64,000 nt of DNA, taken from the NCBI GenBank assembly GCA_037178855.1, contig JASJZC010000002.1, forward strand, positions 2,046,001 to 2,110,000, given 5' to 3'. This document shows positions 1 to 17,172 of the stretch, piece by piece (within the stretch, counting starts at the first letter, position 1; each line of letters opens with the position of its first letter). This stretch comes from Oscheius sp. JU75. Lineage: Eukaryota; Nematoda; Chromadorea; Rhabditida; Rhabditidae. The notes under the pieces are model-generated. The model was not told where the DNA came from. It was given only the letters and a program-made list of their open reading frames with translations, and searched no databases. A program made the translations under genes and the position numbers.

Positions 1-96
1 AAGAATCCCACCCATTGTGCCGTCCACGCCTCGGAGAACTGTCTTGACGTGGAGCTGCTTCAAAAAGTCCTAAACAACATGACAGCCACCGCGTGA
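1..96 (+). CDS. 3' end of an unrecognised gene (partial)
   Basis: Frame 1 is open from the first base and stops at TGA 94-96, giving 31 residues that end in NNMTATA and include a CAVHASENC segment. The composition looks like a real terminal exon rather than chance. The 5' part is outside the window, so no family can be named. The following 400 bases have no coding signal and could be its 3' UTR. It could also be a chance open stretch because it is so short. Confidence 0.35.
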   Translation, partial: KNPTHCAVHASENCLDVELLQKVLNNMTATA

Positions 97-375
97 TGAA
101 GCTCCAGTCTATTTTAAGTTACCCGGGTAACAATAAAACTCATCCCCTCTGTCAACATCTGACGTCAATTTCGTAATGGTAGCTTCTGATCCCATTCCGG
201 AAAAGACAGCGGTCAGACGAGGCAGCTGTACCAACATAATATGACTGAAATTAGTGGAGAGAGTGCACCTGGACAGCCGGCTGATAACGTAATCATTGTG
301 GGACTGTGTTGAGAAAAGAACATGTGAACAAGTAAATGCGTGGAAAGTATGAAAGTACCGTGTCCTAATATTCCT

Positions 376-586
376 GACCAACCGGTCTTAAAAAATTCAT
401 CAAATATCGAGACTTTGCCGTCGCGTTTTGGGTCTAAAACGGGTTTTTGTAGCTTCGCTATGTTTTGCAAAGTTGTTGCTTTCCGTCTCATCTACAACTT
501 TACGAAACACATGTCCAAGTTCAAAAATTGTATTTTTTACTCGAAAAGTAGCAACTTTTTTTGGATGAAATTTTAAGACCGGTCGA
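376..586. repeat. Foldback element with about 28-bp inverted ends
   Basis: The left end (GACCAACCGGTCTTAAAA, from 376) is the inverted match of the right end (TTTTAAGACCGGTC, ending near 586), with a few mismatches, giving a palindromic unit of about 210 bp. The interior contains TTTTGCAAAGTTGT, a string also found near 25,070 and, altered, near 50,560, so the interior may belong to a dispersed family. No transposase is inside; a MITE is the simplest reading. Confidence 0.6.
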
Positions 587-638
587 TTTTGTTAAGGCCG
601 GTTAAACTAGAACAGTATGAAGTACCGTAATCGACGTT

Positions 639-898
639 GCGCACCAACTGGTGATCATAGGTACCGATACACAGCTGTTTTTCTGAGCCGGCTGCGTATC
701 GACGCCCATGAGTTGGCGTGCACGTTCAACTCTAAGGTATCAGGGCTGTGCGAGAGTACCGTATACCCGAAAGTCAAAAGGGCGGCAATTTGCGCATCAA
801 CGTGCAACCATAGGCGTCGATACCCAACTGTTTTCCTATGTTTACAAGTTGATGCGCAAATTGCCGCACTCTCGACGTGGGGTATACGGTACTCTCGC
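639..898. repeat. Two adjacent related hairpins
   Basis: Hairpin A (639-722) pairs GCGCACCAACTGGTGATCATA with the inverted copy ending AGTTGGCGTGC. Hairpin B (750-898) pairs GCGAGAGTACCGTATACCC with GGGTATACGGTACTCTCGC and GGCGGCAATTTGCGCATCAA with its inverse. The two hairpins resemble each other (both carry a CATAGG...CGATAC segment), as if a foldback unit was tandemly duplicated and diverged. No coding content. Confidence 0.65.
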
Positions 899-2559
899 AT
901 ACATTCCGGTTATTATGGCTCTGTCAAAGTATCATCAACTTTACAACCCCTGTGTTCCTGTGGTTGACCCAAAATACCCCCCCTTTCCTCGGAAACGACT
1001 CAATTAATCCCCTCTTGTTCCGTTGTACTATCCACCTATTTCGCACAGATGACGTGATTATCTCAACCCAATTGCTCTTTTCAGCCAGAGAGTCATGTGA
1101 TGATCTAGAAGAGGAAGAGGGAGAGAGAGTCATCCAGGATGTTACCTCACAGATTTCTATCCCCTACTGTGTCGGTAAACTATTTTTATGACAACATCAT
1201 TGGACAGAGAACATTAGTGACAAGCGAACTGTCTCCTTACCTTTATGGCCGCCCACTCAGCCAGGCAGGAATCTGTCATTTGGCGTCAGGACACCCACTC
1301 TTTGCCCTTCAGGTCAAATCCCTTTTCGGTAAAAACAGGCTGCCAGACTGGCTTCAGATAACTCTCCTTTTAGTCACTCCCGTCATTGTTTCAGAAATCT
1401 GCATTATATCTGGAACTGAATCAGGATATATAGTCCCCAAGGCGAGGCGTTTTTCTAATCTCTTTGTCACTGTCAGTTGTCTATGCCGAGACGGTACGGG
1501 ATAGAAACAAAGAGCTGTTTGGGGCCAGACAGCGCAATGTTTTTTCAAGCCACTACCAAATTAGTTCTCTTTGTTAGACAGAGCTGTTATTTTCAGTTTC
1601 TAAAAAAATTTCTAGACCACTCGTAGCGGCCTCTTCCGTACAGTATCGGTATTATTTTCAAGTGTTTCCACATTATACCTACTGTTTAACTTTTCTCTCG
1701 GTGTCCGTTTTATCATGACTGCTTTTTACCAGCCTCCGTGACTTTACCTACATTTCTTTCTGCCCAAACTCATTAATTCCTAACTAGGTTCCACTTTTTT
1801 CCACATCTCCAGCTGTTTTCCCATAATTATCGGCTTTCCCGCGCAACTCCCACACAGCTGGAAGTTTCTCATGGCTCCGGGAACGAGAAATGTTCTCGGT
1901 ATTTACATTTTTATCCTGTCCCTGAAACTAAAGATTTGCCGCATTCTGCAAATTAGATGCCTTTTGAGATTTACCGGAGCTGAAAATGGGACCGAAATAG
2001 AATAGACGTCAGAGCTTTATTTAGAAAGTTTGATAAACATAGAATTGTGAAATTGTCTTCTGTTGATGAAGAACTTTTGAAATGAGAAATAGACTCCACA
2101 GGTAGACAGCACTGTTTTTCCCCTGGTTTCTAGGCCTGGACAGTTAGACAGCGTTACCAGCGTTACCACAGACTGGACAATTAGACAGCGTTACCGTTTT
2201 TCACAATATTGTGTCCACGATTTCCCCTGTTTAGGCTTCATTTTGGTATAGTACTCATCGTTTTTCGCCCAAAATGTCATCCTCTCTCTCGGCCTGATCG
2301 TTGTCGCGCTACCCGAAAACAAGCCCAATTGACGTCAATCCGTCACGACGCCTGTAACCATGTGTTCTCTATCTATGTAAAAGAAGAGCGTATACGTGTC
2401 GTTTCCCAAAATTCTTCTTTGTTTATACACACACTTTGTCCCAGTCAGAGTCCCATAAATGTTGCGAGTCCTACACACACCACACTAACGAGCCATGTGC
2501 AGCAGCTCTTGTTGATTAGCTCGATTAACATAGACTCTCTCTCCACTCTTCGAGAACCC

Positions 2560-2591
<32 letters not shown>

Positions 2592-3410
2592 ACTATTCCT
2601 CTGATCAAAAACATATAAGATTCTGATATTTCGTCTCGTCTCCCAAGTCATTATGAGATTATCTCGATACTCATTAGGGGCGGTGGAAAGTGGATTAGGA
2701 GAGGTATGAACTGGAGAAGAGACAGATTGGGTTGAGGAAAAGCCCTATTGACGTTGATCCCTGTCTCTTTCAATTCTTTTGCCAGTTGATTGAGACGACT
2801 GGAACATTTTCTTCGGCTAAGTTTTTCTTTCTTGTGTTTTGTTTGAAGTCCTGAGACGAGATTTATTATATGAACCAGCCAATTAGGGTACTGTAAATGC
2901 TCTAGCTAATGATGTAGAGAGATGTATATTCATTCCTTTCACCTTTCACTGGCTTCTATTCCCTTCCCTTTCATTTCAACCTGTCCTCATGTTTCCCTCT
3001 GTAACAGGAGCAACGTTCTTTCGAAGACAGTATATCCCAAACTGACTCGATTTTGATTAACCTGCCTTCTTGTCACAAATTAACTGTCACTAATTGCCAT
3101 TGATGCCTTCAGACACACTGAGACTTACTAGACAAGCTGCCTAAAGCCTCGTCGCCATCTGAACTTGTGTTACAGTACAACTGTTTCCTAGAATAACCCG
3201 TTACAAATTTGGCTGATGCCGCGTTGGGGCTCCTAACAGGCAAATGACGTTTTCATCCAGCTTCCGTGACAGAAGCAACTTTCTCCCATAAATACTTCTT
3301 CCAAACTGACTTAACTTGCAAACAGTAACTGCTTTTACAAAGTGTCTTGGTAATTAGGGCTTCAAACACACATATAGAGTTTTGGGCATTTAGAACAAGG
3401 TCAGCCGTCT

Positions 3411-3473
3411 CCGACGGCTTCGCCGTCCTTTTGTTTTGACTTTGTATTGAAAACAGGCGGCTGCGCCGCTTCT
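3411..3473. repeat. GC-hairpin repeat, copy 1
   Basis: A 60-bp unit begins with the palindrome GACGGCTTCGCCGTC and ends with GGCGGCTGCGCCGC, separated by an AT-rich spacer. The same order, spacing and most bases recur at 16888-16955. Each end can form a short GC stem with a TTC or TGC loop. It abuts the inverted-repeat element that follows and may be part of it. Confidence 0.6.
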
Positions 3474-3483
3474 CCAATAGCCT

Positions 3484-4104
3484 AAGGTCCCAAGTTCCCC
3501 CAAAAACTGACTTGTTAACTTAGTTCTTGACATGTCATGACTTGCCAGCTTTTTTCTCGTGGTGATGCACGGATGGACAGATCGTACAATGTGCAAGAGG
3601 CGTCCGTCTGCGACGCAAGTCAATTCTTATCTGGGATAACACTTGACAATGTTTGTGGACTTTTTCTGCCGAAACAAGTCAAGCTAATACAAGAAGAGAC
3701 TTTTTTGAGTTAACAAGCTACTGTTTTGATTGTAAAAAGAAAGTTATTGCTTTTGCTCCTTGGATAGACTCTTAGCATTGGACGACTCGGAAATTGCGCC
3801 CGACCAGGTGGCGTAGCCGACTGGTGGACTTCATTGCACTTTAGTAGCAGAGAGATATTTCGAACTTCAAAAAGTTGTCTTGCCAACTAATTACTCAGCA
3901 ATAATAACAAAATATTGTCGCTTATTTCGTGACCACGAACAAAAAAAGGAGTTCCGCTTCTGTCTACCGCTAAAGCACAATGATGTCTATCCGTCTGCCT
4001 GTCGGTGCGTGCATCACCACAAGTAAAATACTAGCAAGTGTCAAGAGTTTAGTTGACAAGTCAGCTATTTAGTTGACAGTGTTTGGGAAACTTGGGAACA
4101 TCTG
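3484..4104. repeat. Inverted-repeat element with about 100-bp ends
   Basis: The segment 3486-3590 (AGGTCCCAAGTTCCCCC, then ACTGACTTGTTAAC, then CGTGGTGATGCACGGATGG) matches in inverse orientation the segment 3990-4104 (CGTGCATCACCAC, then GTTGACAAGTCAGCT, then GGGAAACTTGGGAACAT). Ends of this length around a 620-bp unit without coding sequence fit a non-autonomous DNA transposon. Parts of it recur near 16.9-17.1 kb. Confidence 0.55.
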
Positions 4105-6500
4105 AAGTTGGGGAACCAGTGCAGCCGTCGTCTGTTGTCAGTGCTAAGTCAAGGCTGGTCGCGCTTTAGATAATAGAAATCTTTCACCAGCCTTTTTACT
4201 GAAGGTCTTGATCCCCTAATTACCTGTCCAGATGTTTATTGTTGGTTTATTATTCTCTCCCCTATGATTCAGCTCTCAGCAAACCCTTGGTTTATTGGCT
4301 TGTTCACAGCATTTCAAAATGTTATTGCTATGCTTATTTCACCGTCCCCAGTTGAACAAAGCTTTCATGGGCAGATAAGAAAGTAGTCGGGGAATTTGAG
4401 TCCTGAGTCCTAATCTAAGTCTAAGAGTTTCAATCAAATGTTGTTCCTGTCTAATTGTTATTAATCTCTGTCTCATCATCAGCCGCTCCAATGGACATTC
4501 GTTCCCTGTCATCAGGTTGACAGACTGACACGTTTAGCCAGTCATTCTGTGGTTCCTCTCTCTACTCGATCTGACTGACAGTACAGGTCGACCAGGACTC
4601 TTGATTAGTGGACAGTTTAAAACTGACAGTATCACTTTGTATATGGTCAGTTTAGTCATGGCTGGTCATGGGCAAAACTTTGACAATTCCCAGATTTCCT
4701 TTCCCTTCGGACTCCATCAATGCACATATAGATAGAATACGCTGATATACTCGCCTCTCTTAATGTCCAGTCTAGGGACCGTCAGTCTGTCGAAACTACC
4801 TAGTGGAATACTTCCCGTTTCTGAGTCAATCTTTGTTTTTCGCCCTAGAAATTATAGTCTACCGTAGCCTCTGTCTCTATCTCTTCCAGCAGGCGGTAAT
4901 TGTAGCCATGTAGGTTGAGCCCGTTAGCAAAATAACAACATCTACTACAACATGATTGTTTTGCTTTGAAAAATCAGAATACATACAAAGTGTTCTTTCC
5001 TCCCTGTCTCTCGGTCTCAGTGCTAATTCTCTAGTCAAGCTCTGTGACCTGATCAAAAGCAAACTTATCGATTTTCACAAGTTTTCTTTGTCTGATTACA
5101 GACCATGTTCACACATTATCTTCTATCACATTTCTCTCTAATAACTCGTCGCCAGTATTGGATTATCGCGGAAAACAATTTCTTTTGAACACTCACATGT
5201 AGCGGAGAAACACTCTCGTTTCAAAACCAGTTGGTTGCATAGAGTTTGATGCGTCTTCGAGTCCGAAATCAATTTCAGCTTTTTAGAAAAGCGTCAAAGA
5301 TACTATGTGATTAATTAATGGCTGATGTGACTCTCTGTCTATCTGTTTCCAACTCATCGCTGACAGATTCCTCATCAAGCTGTTTCCTAAGCGACACTGG
5401 GGATCTTTAAAGCCTAAACTTTGGTTCCTGCGGCTGAATGTGTGTTATTTTGTTCCTGTCCCAAATCGTAGCCGTATAAGTTAACAGACTCAGCAGTTAG
5501 ACTGCTGCCTTTGTTTTATAATACTTTTTGAGCCACAGACTCAACAGTTAAACAGTATCATTTCCGTAACTCTCAGTGGCATAAGTGAAAGCTACCTTTT
5601 CCAACTCATGATTGACAGTTCAGTCTCAGAAGTACAGTCTTCTGCCGGGAAAGGGAAAGAAGATAGATTCACAGGGACATGGGACAAAGAGAATGATAAA
5701 GACAGGATAGTAAGCGTGACAGGTTGGATGGACAGAATGGCGGTCAGATGGAAATTAGGTTTTGTTGAATCGATAGATTGACAAAACCTTCTAGTTTTTG
5801 ACAGAGACAGGATGACAGATCGACCATTTTAGAGATTGCCGGCTCAACAGTTAGACAGTTTCGTTTTCCATAACTTCAGTGTAAGTAAGTGAAAGCTACC
5901 TTCTTCCAACTCATGATTCCACCACTTTATAATTCTGTTCTCATTCCTCCAAACCCCTTGCTTGCCGTCCAATCCATCTCCAGGCCTTCTCTATTTCTAC
6001 TCCTCTCCCGGTTGTGCTCATTTCCTCTTCAAATTTCCTCATCTTTTCTTGTCTGAGGCAGAGAGGACGCGTCTTGGTCCCTCATTCCTCGCTCCTCTCA
6101 ATAGAGCGAGGGTCTGGGCTGCTTAGTGAGGGGAGCGAGAGAGACTACCGTACCCCCAGGAACCTGCGTCTCAGCCCCTCCGCTGCGCGACGCGTGCATT
6201 GATCCGAGGGCGCGTTTCTGCTCTCGTCTCTCTCGTCTCTCCCGTACTCTCTCGTCCCGCGACGCTCTCTCTCAGTCTCCTCTATTTCTATTGGAGAAGG
6301 CGTGTTGTGCCCGCACCCCGGTGCATGGTTTGCTAAAGCTTCCTCTACCTCTCTCTCTCTCTCACTCATTGGAAGAGTATCTATTATTGGAATACTCCTC
6401 TCTACAGATCCACAGCCATTTTTACCTACGCGGACTTCTTGTCCAACAGTTGACCATCTGCCTCTCTCTCCTTCTATATTGACAATCCACAAGCTAGCCG

Positions 6501-6512
6501 AAATCTACAGCC
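6501..6512 (+). promoter_or_regulatory. Possible spliced-leader acceptor before gpb-1 start
   Basis: AAATCTACAG ends 2 bases before the gpb-1 ATG. An AG acceptor this close to the start codon is where nematode transcripts are commonly trans-spliced. The upstream 400 bases are CT/GA-rich and contain no other obvious start. It could equally be an ordinary 5' UTR sequence. Confidence 0.35.
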
Positions 6513-13260
<6,748 letters not shown>

Positions 13261-14530
13261 CTTCCCCAGACTCCCAAATGTTCTCTCCAAGCTTTCATTT
13301 CATCATTTTTTGAACTTCCCTCCATTTTTTTTAAATTTTGTCTCACTCTCACTGCACCATCCTGTCCTCGATTGGGATCAACTCTCCCAGGGAGAGAATG
13401 ACTCTATGTGTTGGACTCGGGAATCTCCCTCTATATTTATTGCTAAGAACCCCTAGGCGATATTTTTTCGGATAATATCATGGTCTCTTCTTTCCTGCTT
13501 TTTCCTTCATGGCGGCCGCTCACACACACACATGCTTCCCTGTTTTTTTTTTGTAAAGAATCTACTCACTCCCCTTCTTTAGTCCCTAATAATCCAAACA
13601 AGCACACTTGTCTATTTATTGTTTTAAGCTCCAGTCCCAGTCTCCCCCGTCCCGTCTCGGGACCAACAATTTGTCCTTTTTTTGTAAATTCGGCTTAAAA
13701 AATTCATTGAGCATTATATAGGCGATGGTCCTGTGTCCCCCTCCCCCAAAATCCACTTCCTAGTCCTATTACCTGTCAATATGCCCTCTCTCTCTCGAAC
13801 CATCTTTTGTATCCTTTGAAAATTTAATTTCTACCCGGCTCTACTGATTCTTTTGCTATGAAAACCACCAACCAAGACTCGACATCCATTCTATTTTATA
13901 ATGTTATCGATTATTTATAATTTTTGGAACATCTCAATTACACCTATATTTCAATGTTATTGTCACATTTCAGTGAAGCTTTATCGGTAAAGTGCAGTCC
14001 ATTTTTTTAGAGTGAAGTGTGTCGGAGTGTGACAGAAAGACAGAAAGGTAGCGAGACACAGAGACAGAGAGACAGAGAACCATTTGTACTGTACCCAATT
14101 AGAGACAGAGACAGAAGAAGTAGTGGTTGAGCGAGGCAGTGAAACAGTCCAGATAGACTGAAGAGATAGTCGTCAAAAAGTCACTCTACCCACACGGCCT
14201 AGGTTTCAACAGTCTCATTTGTACTGTACCCAGCTGAATCTCTACCCTCCCTTTCGATCGCACACGTCTTTCTTATTAGCGGAAGTCCCACTCATATCGT
14301 CGGTGGGAGAACTCCCACCAGTACTGTATTGTTTCCAGAAGTGACATGCATTAGAGTCGATGAACAGAGTGGGTCCAGGTGAAGAAGGGTTGTAAATTGC
14401 AAAGCGCAGCAATTTTATGAAACACAGTCGCAAAAGCAAGTCCCCGACCTTGGAGTCGTGCTGCTTATTCCGTAGATCGAGGTAAATCCATGGAGGTAGA
14501 CAGACAATAGTGTTACCAATGTAAATCTTT
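13261..14530. other. gpb-1 3' flank, no gene seen
   Basis: The first several hundred bases are T-rich and probably contain the gpb-1 3' UTR; I could not pick a clear AATAAA. The stretch 14030-14160 contains GAGACAGAGAGACAG runs and two copies of CATTTGTACTGTACCCA (about 14083 and 14216). No exon is convincing. Confidence 0.5.
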
Positions 14531-14539
14531 TGGGCTCGA

Positions 14540-14810
14540 AGGTTGCGACGTTCGAAGGTCGTCTCGACAGTCGGTGGTTGTGTGGGCCAACTCCTCGCCC
14601 TGACCAGTTGTCAAACAGTCGCCGAAGCGTCCTCTTCCAGTAGGGGCTAATGTAGTCCCTTCAGCCATGGCTCCGATGAGAAGAGTCTTGGGCATCTGTC
14701 CTGGTAGTCCATCACCGGTAAACCACTGATATCAGTGTCTTGGTCGCTGACGTCTTGATCCTTTGGTCCTTTTAGTGACAGAGTTCTACCAAAGCATTTG
14801 GTGGTAGTCT
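14540..14810 (-). pseudogene. Decayed copy 1 of the 37.8-kb membrane-protein gene
   Basis: Read on the minus strand, this stretch aligns with the 5' half of the intact gene at 37835. It keeps AGACTACCACCAA (signal-peptide end), the ACTAAAAGGACCAAAGGATC segment and, further on, ACTGGTCAGGGCGAGGAG followed by TTGGCCCACACAACC. Insertions and deletions put these in different frames and no start or signal peptide is intact. It lies head-to-head with copy 2 across a foldback element. Confidence 0.65.
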
Positions 14811-14876
14811 ACTGCAGCTAAAAATACGGCAATGGAAATCGAGAACCAACCGCCCGAACATCAGAGCTGGAGGGGA

Positions 14877-15022
14877 TTCGAGCTCTTAGGGATTATGATT
14901 TCCTGTCAAGTAGAGCCTCTCCTAATTGTTTTCAATTTCCAGTCACCAAAGTTACAAAGTTTCTGGAAAAGCAAACAGACGCTTTCCCTCGACAGGAAAT
15001 CGTAATCCCTAAGGAGAACTTG
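14877..15022. repeat. Foldback element between two pseudogene copies
   Basis: The left arm (TTAGGGATTATGATTTCCTGTC, 14885 on) is the inverse of the right arm (GACAGGAAATCGTAATCCCTAA, 14991 on). A second member with the same arm core (GGGATTACG...TTGTC / GACAGGTAATCGTAACCC) is at 51329-51496. Both members sit directly upstream of the 5' end of fragments of the same membrane-protein gene, which is unlikely by chance. Confidence 0.6.
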
Positions 15023-15029
15023 TTCACTC

Positions 15030-15345
15030 CTGCTCCAATGGTCTCCCCTGCATCGTCGTCTGCTGGTAGACTACCAAGCGCTTCGGATATCTCAGCAGTC
15101 AGCAATGGGACCAAAGGAGGCCAAATCCACAGAAAACAAGAAAGGCAGCTACCAGATTGTGGACTATCAAAAGGATGCTCAGAACTCGACTACTAAAGGA
15201 CTGGTCAGGATGAGGAACTGACCCACCAGCGACAGAAACGACCAAGCTGAGACTCGTCACAATCAAGCCACTCTACATACAAACACGGCAGCATTGATGT
15301 AGGACAATTCATCGTCACCTGGAATTCATGCCATCTCCGGAATTC
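15030..15345 (+). pseudogene. Decayed copy 2 of the 37.8-kb membrane-protein gene
   Basis: GTCTCCCCTGCATCGTCGTC followed by AGACTACCAAGCGCTTCGGA matches the signal-peptide region of the intact gene, and ACTAAAGGACTGGTCAGGATG then CCCACCAGCGACAGAAACGAC matches its later stalk region. Large internal deletions and in-frame stops are present and the transmembrane exon is lost. No open frame longer than about 60 codons remains. Confidence 0.65.
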
Positions 15346-15458
15346 GTAAATACTGCACAGGTTAGTCCAAGTTCCAGTTTATGTAACGTGGACGGGGTTT
15401 TTTTCCAAAAAGTAAGTTTCCAAAATCGCACGACTCTCCAGTTTTACCCACTTGTGAC

Positions 15459-15974
15459 TCAGAACCGTTGCGCATCAGCAAAGTAGACCCTTTCCTCCTT
15501 CTCCTTGAGAACTGAACGCACGTAGCGCAGGTTGATGATACCGTCTCGCATAGCGATTCTCAGTAGCTGACGGTACTTCTCCCAGCAAATGGCCGCATCT
15601 TTCTGATTCGTCATTAGAAGACCGATCTTCTCGATTTCTCTTCTCTTTAAATCAATTTTGTGTACACATTAGAACTTACTTACCTCTTGAACAGAGGAGA
15701 TCCAATGGTTTGATCAAGAAAGAAGAGCCACTCCTCTCTATCCTTCTCTAACAATTGCTAGTTCTGAGAAGACTACTTCTAAACTAACTAGTCGCGATGA
15801 TGGTCTGGGGGCACGATTACGTTCGGGTAGGCCACGACGAAGTCTGGAGGAGCCATAGCAATGTCTTCTGGATATAGGCACATTAGTGTGCTGAAGATGA
15901 ATGGGCACTGAGGAAAGAGAGAAAGAGAAAATCAAGAAGGAAAAGAAATGCTTATCACTGACCGAACCAGCCAT
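15459..15974 (-). CDS. Unrecognised protein, four small exons
   Basis: Minus-strand exons 15974-15963, 15907-15821, 15757-15684 and 15642-15459 join in phase (357 nt, 118 aa plus stop) with introns of 41-63 bp; the third intron starts with a strong GTAAGTAAG donor. The product contains YPEDIAMAPPDFVVAYPN, REEWLFFLDQTIG and a charged C-terminal helix (RREIEKIG ... RQLLRIAMRDGIINLRYV ... VLKEKEE). I do not recognise a family; it has no signal peptide or membrane segment. The start could lie upstream, because the frame stays open through KFREVSEHAYN before the chosen ATG. It is sandwiched between pseudogene copies of an unrelated gene. Splice choices are by eye; the 15758-15820 intron has a modest donor. 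Confidence 0.45.
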
Positions 15975-16299
15975 GTTATAAGCATGTTCGCTCACCTCTC
16001 TAAATTTCACCTGTCGGCTAGGATTTCTCCAAATTTAATATGGCGCGCAAAAATAGATAACGGGAAATTGTATCGGTGGTTTTGTTAGAAGACTTGCTGT
16101 AGCACGGCATGCTATCTTCAGTCATGTTTGGCAAAGGCTGTGCAATCTTTACTTACATTATATTAGACCACAAACTCGTAAATTGTAGAAGGTTCGGGGA
16201 CGGCCTGTCAATAAGTACCTCAGGTTGTACAGATGATTGAAAATTTTACCAATAACATTTTTCGAAGGCCTCAAAAATGGTAAAACAATAGTTTCCTTC

Positions 16300-16830
16300 C
16301 AGCTTCGATGCTCTACTTCACGCTGGATCTCCTTGTCGGTCTCTGAATACCGTCGTCTCTCGACTGTCTTCGTCGATTACTACCAAGCGCTTCGGACAAG
16401 GCAGCCGTTAGTCATTAAACGGACCAGAGGATCGCGGCCTCCGAGCAAGAAGCCAGTGACCGAGAAAATGAGAGATAGTAGGTCTACCAGGAGATGGACT
16501 ACCATGCGAATGCCCAGAACTCGACTCTCTTCAACGGAATCATGATCAATGGGACCACAGCTGACCTTTGGAGACTTCTCAACGGAATCCAGCTCAATAG
16601 GATTACTGTAGCTCCTAGAAGTCTCAATGAGAGTGCGGTAGCGTCTACCAAAGGACTGATCAGGACGAGGAATTAGCCCACAGAACCACCGACAGCGATG
16701 ACCATCTTCAGCCCAAGACGTGTCACACTACCGCCACACCCAGCAATGTACACAAGACAACCTAGATGTGGAAGATGTCTTCGTCACATTGGAGTCCTTA
16801 AGATCTACCGGAAAGCGTCACTACTGCTAC
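16300..16830 (+). pseudogene. Decayed copy 3 of the 37.8-kb membrane-protein gene
   Basis: This is the fullest of the broken copies and is collinear with exon 1 of the intact gene. It has GTCTTCGTCGATTACTACCAAGCGCTTCGGA at the signal-peptide end (positions about 16363-16393), CTCTTCAACGGAATC, AATGGGACCACAGCTGACC, AGTCTCAATGAGAG and ACCAAAGGACTGATCAGGAC in the same order. Frameshifts split it into short frames, and the membrane segment near 16,760-16,800 is deleted. It shows that the stalk region with N-linked sites was present in the ancestor. Confidence 0.75.
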
Positions 16831-16887
16831 AAGTTAGCTTATTTTTCTTTTATTGACTCGCGAACTTGCTACTAACCATTTTGGACA

Positions 16888-16955
16888 GTACCCCCGACGG
16901 CTTCGCCGCCCTTTTATTTGGCTTCAGTTTGCGTTGGCGGCTGCGCCGCTTTGTA
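16888..16955. repeat. GC-hairpin repeat, copy 2
   Basis: This carries GACGGCTTCGCCG and, after an AT-rich spacer, TTGGCGGCTGCGCCGC, matching copy 1 at 3411-3473. The following 150 bases also share a CGCTTCTGT segment and a CACTTTAGTAGTAG segment with the 3.8-4.0 kb region, so a longer element is probably present in both places. Confidence 0.6.
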
Positions 16956-17123
16956 GTAACAAAACACAGCCAGTGGCTACACTGCGACAAAAACAAAGCT
17001 CTAAAGTGCAAATTGACTCGCCACCCAATAATGACAATAACTTTTTCTTGATAATATAATTGACCCGCTTCTGTTTCGTAGGGACGGACAGACAGACACC
17101 GTTACACTTTAGTAGTAGTAAGA

Positions 17124-17172
17124 TGGTCTGGTCTGGACCCCCTTTCTTCAAATGGGGTTCCAGACCAGACCA
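17124..17172. repeat. Short perfect-arm hairpin
   Basis: GGTCTGGTCTGGACCCC and GGGGTTCCAGACCAGACC are inverse copies around a 13-base AT-rich loop. The 17-base arms could form a stable stem if transcribed. No T-tract or gene end is next to it, and I see no other copy in the window. Confidence 0.6.

Larger units (their letters stand above)
97..6512. other. Gene-free region upstream of gpb-1
   Basis: I see no convincing exon in this 6.4 kb. It holds two families of foldback repeats (376-586, 639-898), an inverted-repeat element (3484-4104), scattered copies of a short motif with core ACAGTTAGACAG (2141, 2176, 5491, 5541, 5843) and, from about 6050 on, a purine/pyrimidine-biased stretch rich in GAGAG and CTCTC that probably belongs to the gpb-1 promoter region. 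A 121-codon open stretch at 1139-1504 has no splice context or recognisable composition. Confidence 0.6.

Noticed and set aside
1139-1504. 121-codon open frame on the plus strand
   Set aside because: No family resemblance, no nearby exon signals and average base composition; probably chance.
6145-6492. Open frame of 115 codons opposite the gpb-1 promoter
   Set aside because: Its Glu/Arg-rich composition only reflects the CT-rich strand; no start context or splice logic.
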